The notes under the pieces: generated by a model
What the model saw: only the letters and a program-made list of their open reading frames with translations
What the model was told of the DNA's origin: nothing
Database searches by the model: none
Program-made: the position numbers and the translations under genes
In this document: positions 45,655 to 56,820 of the stretch, one piece after another
Position numbering within the stretch: position 1 is the stretch's first letter
Layout: each line of letters opens with the position of its first letter
Source of the DNA: Spongospora subterranea f. sp. subterranea
Taxonomy: Eukaryota; Endomyxa: Phytomyxea; Phytomyxea; Plasmodiophorida
NCBI GenBank assembly: GCA_049724395.1
Contig: JAUGWO010000009.1
Span: 1-64,000 of the forward strand
Length of the DNA stretch: 64,000 nucleotides
Direction of reading: 5' to 3'

Positions 45655-47103
45655 TTATATTTTCCTGTTCTGACGGCAATGATCAACGTGGTCGAGGAGA
45701 TGCGATTTAGGGAACACGTAGATGGAGCGCATCGTGAACACGATCAGGTCGTCGCGGTCGTTGATGATCGGACCCCAATGGAGCCGGTAGATCTGGTTGG
45801 AGAGCTGAAGGCGGCTGAGCAGGACCGGCGGCGCCGGGAACGGCGCCAGATAATAGACGAGGACCTCGTTCACCCATGAACCGATCAGAACCAAACGTTG
45901 ATCGCGCACAACGCTCGACGACGTCAAACAATCGGACGATTCCGATCCGGGGAAGATCGACATCGAACTCGCCTTTCGGAAAAAGACGATCAGGGGCATT
46001 CAACGACAACGGTAGTGTTGTTGTGTTTACGGTCAGTTTGCGTTGGACAACGTCGGTGAATAGATAGGCGGAACCGGCGGCGGCGACAACGACCAGGGAA
46101 ATGGCGTTATCGATCTGGATCAGGTTAAGCGATGGAATTGGGCCATCGAGCGTGCAACACGACTCAACGCGGGGCGTTGGTGTTCCGACAACGGAGAGGG
46201 AGACGGACCCGTCGCGACCGCCGATCGCCAACACGCCCACGTCCTGAAGCCACATTTTTATCGGGTCAATTCGAATCGGGAAAACGGGATCGCCGACCGC
46301 GGTGAACAATCGGTCCATCGACATGACGTATTGCTGGGAACGATTGGAATCGAGCAGGGTCTGGAGCCGGGACGGGTCGCGACGCCCGTCGCTGTCGATT
46401 TCCGTGATCGAATCGGGCGAGCACTTGTAGACGTGAAGACCTTGATCGCTCGTCAAGATAATGTGGTAATTGCCGCTCCTAATCACAACGTAATTTCAGT
46501 TTCGCGACGAAACACGATTTCTAACGAGAAAATTACGACGTTTTGTCGCGAAACCCGTCCATGAGAAACGGGACGTAATAGACCGATTTGTGAACGGAAC
46601 GAGATGGGGTCGGCGAAAGCGCCTGAAAGAAAACCGGGAATGTGTTAGAGAAACGATCGCGATGAGATGAGATTTCGGGAACGACGTTGAACTGGAATAT
46701 GGAGAGATGGGATACGACGGCCGAGTCGTCCACGGTTCCGGCGCAGATGATCGTGGCCAGATGGGTCTGATCGCCATTGTCCCAGACGTGGACCGCGATC
46801 AGCTCGGAATCCTGGGCGTCCACACTATAGCTGATCTCCACCTTCTCCAGCACGGCCGACCCAGGCGGAAGGCGGAAGATCTCGTTCGTATCTACGACGA
46901 GATTATTGGTCAATATCGGATATCGTCGGAAACATGATCAACGTTGGTCAAAATTTTATTGTTTTTGATTCTACACCTTGACAAGCGATAATGGCCCCGA
47001 ATCTGGCGCTGAATCCCGAGTTGTATAAGCTAGAGAAACTCGACGACGGTAGCTGAGCGATTACTGCTGGAGAAAGATCGGCGAATCCGGTGGCCATTGC
47101 CAT
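45655..47103 (-). CDS. KPTN: Kaptin-like KICSTOR subunit
   Basis: A beta-propeller protein of the KICSTOR complex, which recruits GATOR1 to lysosomes and restrains TORC1 when amino acids are scarce. The exon from 47103 (LPSSSFSSLYNSGFSARFGA) splices through CQDTNEIFRLPPGSAV. Further blocks align by order with human kaptin: LIAVHVWDNGDQTHLATI, YHIILTSDQGLHVYK, LAIGGRDGSVSLSVV with TLDGPIPSLNLIQ, SLVVVAAAGSAYLFTD, LVLIGSWVNEVLVYYLAP and DDLIVFTMRSIYVFPK. The kaptin-type LQDGPIS-like and VTYGQELLCY-like positions are the main support. Four or more exons. The first exon and its ATG are provisional, and the N-terminal blade is the least certain. It converges with the GT2 gene, with 89 bp between the two stops. 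Confidence 0.7.
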
Positions 47104-47430
47104 AGCGCGGCCCGATATGAACCAGACTGATGCGTGTGTACAATACCCATACAGTAGTTGGCCAAGAAGAGGCCGCTGCCCGGCAATCCGCCCACTGTTG
47201 GCTCGACCTACTGTTACAGTGACTCTACGGTGTATCCGCTGTATCGTGATGGAACATGGAAGAGAAACAGTGCGTAGCCCTTCCATGGATACACTCGGCC
47301 AGAGTCGCCCGCTACACTGGACGAATCGTGATCACTGGTAGACGCGCGGCCTGCTGGCAGCAGTCGCAGTGGATGAGGGCTGCGCGTTCCCCCTCGTGTG
47401 TAACATAACTGTAACATGTGATATCTGACA
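47104..47430. promoter_or_regulatory. Shared divergent promoter region of kaptin and NPRL3
   Basis: About 330 bp separate the two provisional start codons, which point away from each other. No TATA box or known binding site was picked out. The call rests only on the gene arrangement. Confidence 0.4.
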
Positions 47431-49439
47431 ATGACCGGGTCTAGTAGGTCATCGACATCATTATCGTCGCAATCGACAACCTATCTGCTGCTGACAACGT
47501 TCAGCGAACGGGGTCATCTCCTCGTGTTCTCATGCTCATCGTCTGGCAATGATTCTCTGCCGTTGAACCTCGGCCCACAAACGATTGCCAGGATTACCTG
47601 TCCGAAAGCGGCGCTGTGTGGCCGGTTATTAGGCAAGTTATCCTTTGTGCTACTTGTTGAATCAGGAAAAGAGTCGAGTGTTTGACGGGATTTAATGTGA
47701 ATCAATTTTGAACTCTTGATGTGCTCTTGCTCTCTGTATTACCGCTGATAATCAAAAATATTCTGTGCAGAGTTCGACATCGATAGTGTCAAATTTTTAT
47801 CATGGCCGGTTACTGTTGACGGCTCATCAGATGTTGACGGAATCGCTAAATTCAATGTCGTAGCGGCGATGCCGCTTCACTGTGTCCGTCGCCATGAAGT
47901 TGCCCGTTTGATGGTGTCTCAGCTCGCCGCGGCGCTTACTCACGAGCAACGTCGCAGGTAAGAGGTAATTTAATCTGCTTTCAATGATTTTTTCATTTTT
48001 TTCTGTGAGATTGATATCTGTTCGCTTTCCGACGTGTTTTCTACACTCTTTTCCTTGCTGAAAATGTAAATTTTGAATATTATCTACATTGCTCAATTCG
48101 TTTGTTAATTATTACTGAACCGCATTCGCGGAGCTGTCTCTGATAACACTACGTCTGACAACATGAGTTCAGGAACTTCGTTAGTTCTCAAGTCTCAATC
48201 TTATTACGGGCCCGCGATAACGGGGGCGATATCGTGTCGCAGATGAAGAGATCCTCATTGGCCTGCGCCCTGTATGATCTTTGCACAGGATTGCATAGCG
48301 ATACGTTTCGCAATATTCGCATCAACGATTGGATTTACGTCAGCTCCTGTCAGCCCCCTGATGATGGGTGCCTGGCGTCGATTCGCCCTTACCGTACTGT
48401 ATTGCTTTTGGAGGATGCGGACAATATCATCGCTGAGCTCCCGGACGATGCGTCGTCCTCACTGCGACGTCTGATTCGCATTGCAAATCCAATGAAGAGT
48501 TTTCGCGATATGAGCGTCGATTTAGGAATGCCAATGTCGCACATCTTCAGACTAGCTGCTCATTTGGTTCACTGGGGCAAAGCTAGAATCCTCGTTAGTA
48601 GCTGTTTTTGTTTGACCGCGCTTGTCGGATAACCTATTCTGGCTACGATTCCGTTTCGTCAAGAGTGTTTTTTTGAATTTCTTTCTAGATTCTGTTGCTT
48701 TGTTTTCGCTTTTTAATGAACCGCTTTTTTCAGAACACCCTCACAAAACATTCCATTTTAACAATCAATCCGGATGTCATAATTACCGGAGATGTCTGTG
48801 ACACTTTCGAAGCGACGTTTCCTACGCGAGGCCTATCAGATCAACTCTCCAGGTTCGCAGTCCCTAAGAGGCTAGAAGAGCATTTGAGGATATTAGGTGC
48901 ACTTGATTCGCGATTGTGTTTTTCAAACATGCTATAACAATTCTTACCATTTACGATATGAACCTCGAATTCTTTTTTTGTAACTTATTTGGTCCATCGA
49001 CCGCTCTTTTTTCATGCTGCTCAAGTTGTATGTTGTTGATTATGCTTTATAATAAGCTTGTTTTCAACAAATGGGGTGTTTGTATCTACAGGGCAGGTTG
49101 CACAACATCAAATCATAACGCTGATAATATTCCTTCTACGCCATTCTCTGTTGATCGTGTTGCACACGTTCATTTCTCTAATTCCTGATGGGAATAACTG
49201 CTTTTTACCCCCTCGTGATATCCCGTCATATCCTTCATCGCTCGAGTCTAATTGCCCAATCAAACATTTATCACCTGCTTTGAAGATCTCTTTGGATTCT
49301 TCTACTGTCAAGAATTCTAAGCTCAAAAAGTTATTTTACAGGTGATCCGTTGATCTACAAGGCCTTTTTACAATTATCAATATCCTCGTATTTGATTATC
49401 AATTTTTTTTTTGTCAATCAGCATTTTGCATCAAGTTAG
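47431..49439 (+). CDS. NPRL3: GATOR1 subunit NPRL3 (nitrogen permease regulator 3-like)
   Basis: With DEPDC5 and NPRL2 it forms the GATOR1 GAP for Rag GTPases, which shuts off TORC1 on amino acid loss. The N-terminal longin part shows YLLLTTFSERGHLLVFSC, ITCPKAALCGRLL, FDIDSVKFLSWPV, KFNVVAAMPLHC and AAALTHEQRR. The middle has RSSLACALYDLCTGLHSDTF, IRINDWIYVSSC and SIRPYRTVLLLED. The winged-helix block gives RDMSVDLGMPMSHIFRLAAH joined to LVHWGKARI. Later exons carry ILTINPDVIITGD, LLRHSLLIVLHTFISLIPDG and a last piece GDPLIYKAFLQL. The C-terminal third is shorter than in animals and its exon joins, including the end at 49439, are the weakest part. Confidence 0.87.
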
Positions 49440-52400
49440 ATTCCTAGGTTGCTGAGTGTCTAGTATCCATTATTGCCGCGTGATATGATTACACTATACC
49501 CTGGACCACCATTCGTTTAATTGATCTTATAGGTTGTCACCATATTTCGACGGCGAACACCATATAGAGGAAATAATGTGGTCAGAGAACGTGTCCCGGC
49601 AAGAGATTGGTCTGGTCCTATCCGAATATAGTGACGTAGTTTCTACATATTTCCATGAGGGTTCCTAATCCAGCTGCAAAATCCAGCTGGCTTTGCTTTC
49701 CCTTGCTTTATTGCTGCTGAAGTAAGTCACTGCTTATGGCAGGACTCTATAGAGTGTTTTTCCAGTGTTCAACAGTGGCCATCTTGGGTTTTTTCAAATT
49801 TGCCCATCTGTCCACAATACACGACATGTGATCACTTATTCAAGCTCATCAATCGGTATTCTTTTCAACTGTAGGCATGGATTACTTGCCAATCGTGGCG
49901 TTAACCGCAAGTCATGCTCTTGGCTAATAAACTTCGTAGTTTTCTGCATTCAATGTGAGTATTGATATATCTAGTAAAGGATACGAATTCCGCAGTGCTA
50001 TCTGAAAATTGCCGTTTCTGGCAGGACGACACAAGTTAGGTCAGAATCAACAGGAATGTCAGCCATAGCGATGAGCACCAATTGTCGTCCTTTGTATTTT
50101 TACAAGTGAAACACATAGACTCTATGGGGACTCGTTGGCTATCTGTAGATCTGCTCTTCCCTGATTACCTTTGCCGTTGGTCCGGTTATTCCGCTGCCGT
50201 CGTCGCCAAGCGGCGAACTAGTATCTCGGAAGTGTTCGCCGGAGATCGAAACTTGAGAAAGCAAATTCCATACAACTATGATGTATTTTATCAAAACAGA
50301 GAATCGGTGTTCCGCGACGTTTTTGCATTTTTGACCAAATGACGACGGCAGAACCAGGTTCACAAGTTGTTGAATATCTGGTGTAATCAATTCAAGACCG
50401 GGCAAGCTCTACCATTGACTCAAACTGACAATGAACTGCCAGTCTAGAATATCAGATTGACAATCGCACTGAACCTGTGTCTACTTCGGCAAAGCTTTGG
50501 AAAGAGATTTATATGTGTAGTAGAGACTCCTTTCAAAGGAATATAAATTGCAACAAATGTGAAAATTAAGTTGTGGGTAATCGATATAATGAAAACTTGA
50601 GTAATAGTGTCACTCTCCATTCATCACCGATCAACAGAAGATCGGCGATGATTCAGGACGTACCTTATCTTATCATCATAAGACAAGGCCCTGTTAAACC
50701 GACGTTTTAGGCAGCAAACACTATGGTCGGTTCACCAGGTTCTTGTTTTGTGGAGTTGCCTGGTTCATCACCGATCTCTCGTTGATCGTTGATGAACAGA
50801 ATAACCTGCTTTCTAAGCCCTTGCAGAAGTGGTATGATGCTGACCGATTGCGAATGCGGGTCACATCATCTGAAATAAGATTGAGGCGCATTCACGCGAG
50901 CGCCCTCAAATCTTGCTACCGACGACATCGCCCAATTCTCTCAGGTCTAGATATATAACTGCATCGTGGATTCAATAGTGGAACTGAGTATGTCAGGGCG
51001 TTTCAACCTGTAATCGTTCTTGCACCGGATTTGTGAATTGGTTTGGATCGCCTGTATTGGGGTCTGTGGCCAGTGAAAATCTCAGGGGGGCTATTCGACG
51101 TAAGCTTCGATGTCGTGAAAGCACAACATGAACGACAGCTCGATGTCAAAACTGATCTCGGCGCGTCGTGCTGTTTCCCAGGCGTCGCTGCTAAATGAAC
51201 ATTGGAGACAAATCCTCTTGGATAGTTTTGAGCATTTAGAACGCCAGCGAACCAATATAATGGATTTAAACAGGCTTTCTACCGCGTTTGAATAGAAATA
51301 CCTTGAAGCAAGCTTTTGCGATTGGATATTGCACCTTCGTACCCCGTCCGGATTAAATTCAACCAGGGGATATTCCACAAACTATGGATCGACGAGAGGC
51401 AGGGCCGGTACGACGGCGGTTGCTTCCAGACGTTCTTGTCCAACCCACAGCGAATCCATTCGCCAGATGGATCCGAATCGACAAACTCGGAGCCAGGCAA
51501 TGTGGTGACCAATCGATGGCGGTTACCCTCCTCTAAATTGTTCGCGATATTGCCAGGATCTTGGCGAAAAGTCAGATTCCTGCCAGCAACAGGGACAGAC
51601 CGGTGTCATCATGTGATCGAGTCGATCATGCCGAACCAGGAGTGCGTCAAATCTATTTTTACCCGTTAATGACTGTTGACTTGGTTCGCAATCCGCACTA
51701 TCCGCAGCCCTGTCGTCCCCTGACCACGACCCTACGGCGCGACCGACCGACCGGTGCCCTCCCTGTCTGTTTTTCTCTATCACTCTGCGCACCAGCTTGT
51801 TTGTCCTGTTAGCGGATCGACGTCCGCCTTTTCCGTCGTCTCGCACGGAAGTCGTTCCGTGATGATTGAATGACAACAACGAGCAGAGATGACGGGTGAC
51901 AAAGAAAGTCGGGAGGAGCAGCAAAAATTTTCTGATCGCTGGATCAGTACGTTGGGTTGTAGACCCGGGGCACGACAAAACCTGGTTCCCCTCGACGTGA
52001 TGCCCGTTGAGAATCCCAATACGCCGAGAAATACTGGACGAGTTGAACAGCAGCATTTTTTCTGTATTCGAGATAGGGGTTGGTTGACCAATCACCCAAA
52101 AACGTGGCGTGTTCCTTGGCCGCGTTTTGTCAGTGAACACCCAATGAAAATAAAACAAAGCTGGGACGGCGTTCTGTGTGAATCTGGCGCTGGATAATGC
52201 ACGACGGCTTCAGGGCCAGGAACCTCGGACCTGCACGGTTCACTGCCCATTCGCCATGGGGTAATGTCGTATCGGACGCTAATTACCGGGTCATTGTCCA
52301 GAAGGTGTACCCTATCAGAGAGCAACTACGAACCGACAAATTGTTCGAACACAAAACAGTAGTATTAGATCATTTGGTCTATGATAGAAACCCATTTCGG

Positions 52401-53015
52401 ACCAAGATTTCTGTAATGAGTCTTGCAGTGAAGCAAAAACATTGTCGTATCAGATACGCTGAACCAAACACGACGTCATGAGATTGCTCATTTCACGCGT
52501 ACAGCACCGCCACCTGTAGCAATCGTCAAAGTCTACGAATACCAGCAGCAGGTTTGAGGCTGGTAATCGAATGGATCCTTTATTTCATGACGAGTTCCGG
52601 GACCCCAAGGTCAGAAGCCTCGCGGAGTCCGATCAGCCTGGCTAAGATAGCGCAGCTCCATAGTTCTTGGGTTCTTGGTATATGTTCTCAATTTCATCAA
52701 TCGTCGAACGTCCTCGCCATTCTCAAAGAGTTGCGGCAAATCAGTACTTACCGCATAAAATTAATTTTCCACGAACAATGGGTGGTCAAAAAAAAAATCT
52801 TGGGTTCATGGACAGGTGGTGGTCAAACAGAGGTCTTGACTGCTGAGTTGGCGATTCTCGACGAATGATCCCGGGGCCATTCCGGTAAACTGCGGAATCA
52901 AAGATCTCTGCGGAGACCGGCACATCATTGTTCCGAAGTTGCCGGGAATAGTTCCAGTGGTCCGTGGCACTATTATTATTATTCTACAGTCGCTTAATCA
53001 ATTTATTTTGGAACA
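49440..53015. other. About 3.5 kb without a confident gene
   Basis: Open frames on both strands reach 211 codons (51523-52158, minus) but give no family. The minus strand at 51280-52325 holds two plausible exons (HLLDNDPVISVRYDITPWRM; SGEWIRCGLDKNVWKQPPSY) and could be a small unidentified spliced gene. I could not fix its splice sites. The right end must contain the promoter of the 16-module gene. Confidence 0.35.
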
Positions 53016-56000
53016 ATGGCCCTGTCGTCGTTGTTTGCGACAGAGTTGCTCGTGGTCTCACTGTGCGTCGTGGTCGTGTGCAGTCGTGCTAGCGGGGAAA
53101 AAAGAGTTCGATTCGCAGAAGGGAGTGCGTTGGAATCATATACGAAGGCTGAGTCGAGACCTGTCTACGGGCCAGTAAAGTCGACCGCAAAACCAGGGAC
53201 AGTATCCAACTGTAATCCTGTTCTATTCTCGGACGAAATCAAGAATGAAGTGAAGCTCTGGCTCTCGAGTTTCACCCCTCCTGTTGTCTGGGACTCCGTC
53301 AGTGTGGATGAGCAGACGAAAATCTTGACATATTGTGAAAAAAAAACATCGCGTGACCAATGGGATAATCTGGAAATTCATCAGTGTAAGAGTGCAATAT
53401 TGGTAATTGATATGGCCTGATCTTGATGTATCGACAGGGATTCGCTCTGCAAACATCCAAGCAAGTTTTCAAGATTTCCTGGGTAGAACAGGATTTGAGT
53501 GGATTAAGTGGGAGTGGCTGTCGCCTGATGAACAAGAAGAAATCCTCGAATTCGCGCGTCTAATCGATCCCAAAAAGTGGGATCACAACGTGTTAACCCA
53601 CTTTAGACATAGTACTGATTGTTGTCATTCGGGTTGTCCCTGTAACTAATCCAATTGTGTAGTCATCGCCAAACAAGTTGCACATAGGATAGAAAAAGAG
53701 TTTGGTAAAGAGTTTAAATGGGATACGATATCGGTCGAGATCCAGGATCTTATCCTGGGTAAAGCCATGTACGTCTCCCCTACCCAATGGCATTCAGACT
53801 GCTTCGAACAGGTCCATCGTTGTAAGACCATCCTATACATCATATCAATTGTGTCGAATCTAATACTCGCTAGGGCTATGGAAATCCGATGTAGTAAAAG
53901 ATATGCTCGCCTTTAAAGACACGTTCGCCCCCGCCTTTAGCGAAATGAAGGCACGTGATTGGTTTCGCGGCCTCAAGTGGAATGCCAACGAGGAAAGCAA
54001 ATGCTGCAAATGTACTGTGGCGATATTTTTCATCGAAATCAGCCCGATTTCTTGACAGTCATTTTTCAACAGGGTTCGAAGATGAGGTTCGGGAAAGTAT
54101 CAAGGAATGGATGAGGGGAGAGAGAGGGCACTGTGGTTGGGAGAATATCTGTGAAACGGGCCTGAAACAAATGACGGAATGGGGATTGAAAAAGAACCAT
54201 CCCGAAAATTGGTCCAAAACCGAGCTTGAGATGTTCTGGAAATGTAATGTTCTTTGTTTGTCGGTTAGGGAATTCGATATCAATTCCTCATATCTTATAG
54301 GGATTTGTCCCTTGGACGAAAGGCGAATTCTCTTTCTGTCTGAGTTCGCTCCTCACTTTCCTACTGACCTTCTCCCCGAAACTAACCCCGGTTTTACCAC
54401 GATTTTCACTCCTGAGAAATGGAACGAGTATGAATTTCGCCAATGTACTTTCGGGTGTATTTTCCTGATTTGCGCCTGTTTTTGAACATTGTCCTCAAAT
54501 AGGGGTCCAAGATACAGTTGTGGAATACATCAAGCGATGGTTGGAGCAACTGGAACCTCAGGGTGACTGGGACAGTATTCCCAGGAGGAAGTCCAGAAAA
54601 ACATGATAGAAACGGGGATGAACAAAGCATTTCCCGATCGGTGGGCATATGATGAGCTTGATCGTTTCTGGACTGGTAATACTGGAGCATTGGTCTATTG
54701 GACGGATCTAATCCTGATTCCTCATGCTTACATAGCGATATATCCAACGACGAGAAAAAAGTCGACGATATCGATAATGTCGCCATCAAGCTCTGGTTAT
54801 CAAATTTGCCTGAGCCCCTTCAATGGAGTTGTCTTCCCAAATCATCTCAGGCGTTTCTGGTAAAAGAAGCAGAATCCAAGTGCATAAGAGATTGGGAGGA
54901 ACACGACGAGCGCCGGATAGTAATGGGTAATTATGGCGATAATGTCAAGTGTAATATGACCCCGATACTGAAGCAATATATCCCGATAGAACTCCATGAC
55001 GCTCGTATTGATGGGATCAAGATCTGGTTGTCCCAATGGGACCCGACACCTGATTGGAATACAATCCCTCACGATGTTAAGACCGTGATGATGAATATAG
55101 CTCGCGTTGATCCTCCTCAGAATTGGTCCGAGCAAGAGCTTCAGATGATTTGGCCCTGTAATATCCGCCCATATTCATCACGCCCTCCTATTTTAATGAC
55201 TTTTTCAAATCTGTATAGTGATATTCCCTGGTAAAAAAGGTGAAGTAGTGAAGGTTTTGATCAAGCGCTGGCTGTTGAAATGCGATAGTCCTGTTATGTG
55301 GAAAGATATCAATTTTTTTGACAAACAAAAAATGATTATATATGGACGTAAGACATCTCCCGATAAGTGGGGCGAGTTTGAGCTTGAAAAATTCAATAAG
55401 TGTAATACTGAGAAGTGGTCCCTAAATTGCGTCTGATTCTGATAACCAATATTTGATCAGATATCTTTCCAATATCAACTAAAGATAAAATCAAAAAGTG
55501 GATTGCTCAATGGGAACCGACTTTCAAGAATGATGACATCGAGGCCCAGGGCTTCCAACGGTTCGCCCCGTCTGTTCCTGTTGAGAACTGGGGTGCGGAA
55601 CAGTGTTCAATCGATTGGCCCTGGTATTCCTGACTGTTTATATTGTCCAGATCTGCATCCAACCGTTGATAGCCGACATTCCGTGAATACTGTTCTCGTC
55701 AATCGCTGGTTGGCATCATGGAATCGCCCTATTAGATGGTCGGATATTCCTGTATTCGGTCAATCCCAAATGATGGAATATTGGAAGACTCTTTGCCCAT
55801 CTGAATGGGGTTTTGAAGAGCTCATCACCTTCAAAGAATGTAACGACCTGATAATCTCTCATCTGATTAACCCGATCCTGATATCCTTCATTAATAGGGA
55901 TTTATCCAGAGACACCAACCGACAAGATACAGAATTGGCTTTTTAAAAACGCTCCTTATGTAGATATGAGCAAGATCGCCGCAGGAGTTCTTGAGCAGGT

Positions 56001-56820
56001 GATTGATACTATGATGAACAACCCTGACAAGAACTGGAGCGAAAAGCTTGACAAGGGTATTATTATCACTTGTTGACCCATAATTGTGCCTAGTCCTGAT
56101 AATGGTACTCGTAGGGATTCATGACTCTGCCGCTATTCGGTTCTGGCTATCTCAACTGACGCCTGCTGTCAAATGGGGTAAGGTCTCAAAAGAGGGTCAG
56201 AACGCCTTGATGGAGTGGGGTCTAAAGAGATCACCCTTTATGTGGTCGGAACAGGAAAAAGACCAATTTTTCAAGTGTAATATTGGGATAGTTTGATATT
56301 GCCGGATCCTGATCTCTTATGTTTTGATAGGGATTTACCCAGATCAAGTTCCTAAGAAGACAAAGGATGTGATAGCGGAGTGGTTACTGAGCTTGAGGAC
56401 ACCTGTTGACTGGAAATCAATATCGAAACCAGGTCAGCAGGAGATGATCAAATACGGTGTTAAGATGTATCCTCATAAATGGGATGATAATGATCGAATC
56501 AAGTTTCTCAAATGTATTTCCCTGATTGCTTTGGTGAATGTTCTGACGATGTTGACACATATATTTGGATAGGGATATACCCAGACAAACATAAACGTTT
56601 GGTGGGTCTGTTAATGGAACGCCTTTCCGAATGGAAACATTCTCACCTGAGGTCTGAAAGCCGTCTCCCGATATACTTCGATCCCGATCAACCTTTAGTC
56701 TGGGATCAGTTTCCGGAATCACTACAATTCACTTTGCTGAAATACTCCGATAAGAACAGAGGTGGAGTTAGTAGGATTCCCGATGTAGTGAAAGGTGATA
56801 GTCCGATATTGACCACATAA
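53016..56820 (+). CDS. Secreted protein of 16 tandem tryptophan-rich modules, one per exon (new family)
   Basis: Sixteen exons encode about 984 residues. Exon 1 starts with a signal peptide (LSSLFATELLVVSLCVVVVC then SRASG) and the first module. Each later exon is one module of about 50-60 residues with the pattern W-I-x-P-x(5-8)-K-x-x-I-x-x-W-L-x(5)-P-x-x-W-x-x-I-x(7)-M-x(8)-P-x-x-W-x-x-x-E-L-x-x-F-x-K. Examples: KLWLSSFTPPVVWDSVS, IKIWLSQWDPTPDWNTI, AEWLLSLRTPVDWKSIS. Exon spans: 53016-53385, 53438-53611, 53663-53821, 53874-54011, 54073-54243, 54301-54444, 54503-54675, 54736-54926, 54990-55157, 55219-55401, 55461-55623, 55673-55839, 55898-56056, 56115-56276, 56331-56513, 56573-56820. Introns are 48-63 bp and phase 1 except the eleventh (phase 2). 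Modules 4, 6, 11 and 13 are diverged. Exons 7 and 8 each appear one base short. No known family recognised; the function is unknown. Confidence 0.8.

Noticed and set aside
51523-52325. Minus-strand 211-codon frame as a gene
   Set aside because: Overlapping frames of similar length on both strands and no motif; only noted as a possible unidentified gene.
53223-54283. CRISPR-like or plain DNA repeat array at the modular gene
   Set aside because: The periodicity is at protein level (exon-coded modules); the DNA units are not near-identical repeats with unique spacers.
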